A stretch of 7,052 nt of DNA from Planctomycetaceae bacterium. Its GTDB lineage: Bacteria; Planctomycetota; Planctomycetia; Planctomycetales; Planctomycetaceae. The first letter of the stretch is position 1. The number at the start of each line of letters is the position of its first letter. The position numbers and the translations under genes were made by a program. The DNA lies in NCBI GenBank assembly GCA_015487825.1, contig WFOZ01000740.1, positions 1 to 7,052 on the forward strand, given 5' to 3'. This document shows positions 6,901-7,052 of this stretch, piece by piece. Under the pieces are notes generated by a model. The model worked only from the letters and a program-made list of their open reading frames with translations. It ran no database searches and was not told the origin of the DNA.

Positions 6901-7052
6901 TGATCGCCAGAATCATCTCACTTTCGGCAGGCGAACCCGGCGTCATCGCTGGTCCGGTATCGCCTCCCTGCAAAATCGCAGATCGGGAATCAATCCGAAA
7001 TTCTCCCTCCTGCTTTTCAGGACCGTGGCATTTCTGACAATGCTCCACAAAA
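3920..7052 (-). CDS. PSCyt1/DUF1549/DUF1553 planctomycete cytochrome-type protein (N-terminus missing)
   Basis: At least 1043 residues; the frame is still open at the window edge. Numbered from the GTG at 7048, a haem-c motif CQKCH (4-8) followed by GPEKQEGEFRIDSR is the PSCyt1 domain, reaching about residue 82 (INYDPDGYQMPP at 49-60, ITQWIQDGAAWP). DUF1549 (PSCyt2) spans about 120-345: ARRLYFDLIGLPPTP, ERWARHWLDLVRFAET, YRDYVIRAFNDDLPFDQF, and a second CxxCH, CARCHDHKFDP (312-322). A Gln/Lys-rich, probably helical stretch (355-440) precedes a beta-rich insert (about 447-610, with INLVVDGFQHIKDPIYGGL and GHRAYIEIFDEEEGFLQID). DUF1553 (PSD1) covers about 755-1042: DRVIVNRIWEHHFGRGLV, STYRMSS, RRLEGEAIRDAIL, NVPAQALTMMNN. 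It is presumably exported and haem-binding; its biochemical role is unknown. GTG 7048 falls at the haem motif and is not the true start. No DUF1501 gene follows. Confidence 0.93.
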   Translation of the reverse strand, partial: FVEHCQKCHGPEKQEGEFRIDSRSAILQGGDTGPAMTPGSPAESEMILAINYDPDGYQMPPDKKLAKEEIAAITQWIQDGAAWPKSDVLHQASQSKKFVLDTDHWSLQPLTRPAIPDVKHADWPRSPVDFFILARLEEAKLTPSQQTSRAILARRLYFDLIGLPPTPEQLNQFLNDSAPDAYEKLVERLLASPHYGERWARHWLDLVRFAETLGHEFDYEISHTSHYRDYVIRAFNDDLPFDQFAIEHIAGDLLKTPRYRVDVDENESVLATGFFWMGQGKHSPVDVRAEQCDLIDNQIDVLSKAFLGTSIACARCHDHKFDPISIKDYYALSGIMESSRRHYIDIRRQQPLNETIHQIHELKKKHRAALVEFSSQQLQEFLDDLKQDESTIDWEAPELNQLEHPLSAWKQLRLLNDKKKFLTAKNQILAQIQARKQQQSRTETASTIYASFGNSFPAGWSRHGQAFTQPANLNETIITSPDPWKPVLAVHGNSALHTGTASGRSYGVIRSPTFIIDKPFIDYHICRSAGNRLTLKRHRGQLKSGQINLVVDGFQHIKDPIYGGLSLQIPVADQPRWLRQNVQKWIGHRAYIEIFDEEEGFLQIDQICFSSDQLQTEQPVPALVAMLEQEQINSPSAFKENFQTILQQVLERYRDSKSESVSLNDQQRILINWMLKQSKQNVMEMERPDWLDQFYLKLKELESQLGQPKLALATTEGSGINSPHLIRGNSKKPAEEIPRRFLEIFGGKKELVPPSSSGRLEVARSVVSNENPLFDRVIVNRIWEHHFGRGLVATPDDFGKMGIPPSHPKLLDYLASEFRSHNRSIKWLHRLLVNTSTYRMSSDLREDAIEKDPQNRLWHRMPIRRLEGEAIRDAILTVSDRLDPKIYGPSIPPYLTPFMQGRGRPSTSGPLDGDGRRSIYINVRRNFLTPLFLAFDYPLPMTTAGKRSVSNVPAQALTMMNNQFGVQQAHRWAVSILENENNSTENRVQQVYLQAFSRKPTPKEIDQISGFVELQQKTGRNEIDIWSDVCHVMFNVKEFVFIR

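Noticed and set aside
7046..7048. GTG as the start of the PSCyt1-type gene
   Set aside because: It is three codons before the haem-binding CxxCH motif; the frame continues upstream to the window edge, and family members have a leader and about 20 or more residues before this motif.

Overview
The window looks like planctomycete chromosomal DNA. The strongest sign is the large protein at 3920-7052, which has the PSCyt1 haem-c motif, DUF1549 and DUF1553 architecture found mainly in Planctomycetes. A probable CRTAC1-type gene with a membrane anchor and TPR-like helices (1-1101) and modest GC content fit a Planctomycetaceae-like organism. The genus is not determinable from the sequence. All four recognisable genes lie on the minus strand, so transcription runs from high to low coordinates.

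Layout in transcription order: (1) 3920-7052, PSCyt1/DUF1549/DUF1553 protein, with its N-terminus cut by the window edge. (2) 3582-3919, a 338 bp gap with a perfect 13 bp hairpin and one copy of a short dispersed repeat. (3) 2544-3581, a complete NodB-type polysaccharide deacetylase. (4) 2254-2543, a 290 bp leader/intergenic region carrying the second copy of that repeat just upstream of rpsD. (5) 1645-2253, rpsD (ribosomal protein S4), with a clear Shine-Dalgarno and a strong intrinsic terminator at 1588-1622. (6) 1102-1644, an intergenic stretch packed with REP/BIME-like palindromes of two families and a GTAACTAYTC module. (7) 1-1101, the N-terminal 367 codons of a membrane-anchored TPR-like protein that runs off the left edge.

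The genes do not form an obvious pathway. Gaps of 290-543 bp, at least one strong terminator and unrelated functions suggest separate transcription units: a secreted/periplasmic planctomycete cytochrome-type protein, a cell-surface polysaccharide-modifying enzyme, a housekeeping ribosomal protein, and an envelope-anchored protein.

The most noteworthy material is non-coding: the REP-like cluster between rpsD and the left gene, and a roughly 38 bp element found both in the rpsD leader and beside the 3' end of the PSCyt1 gene. Its two copies differ only by transitions. No CRISPR array, tRNA, rRNA or transposase gene was seen, and I find no convincing multi-gene novel system.
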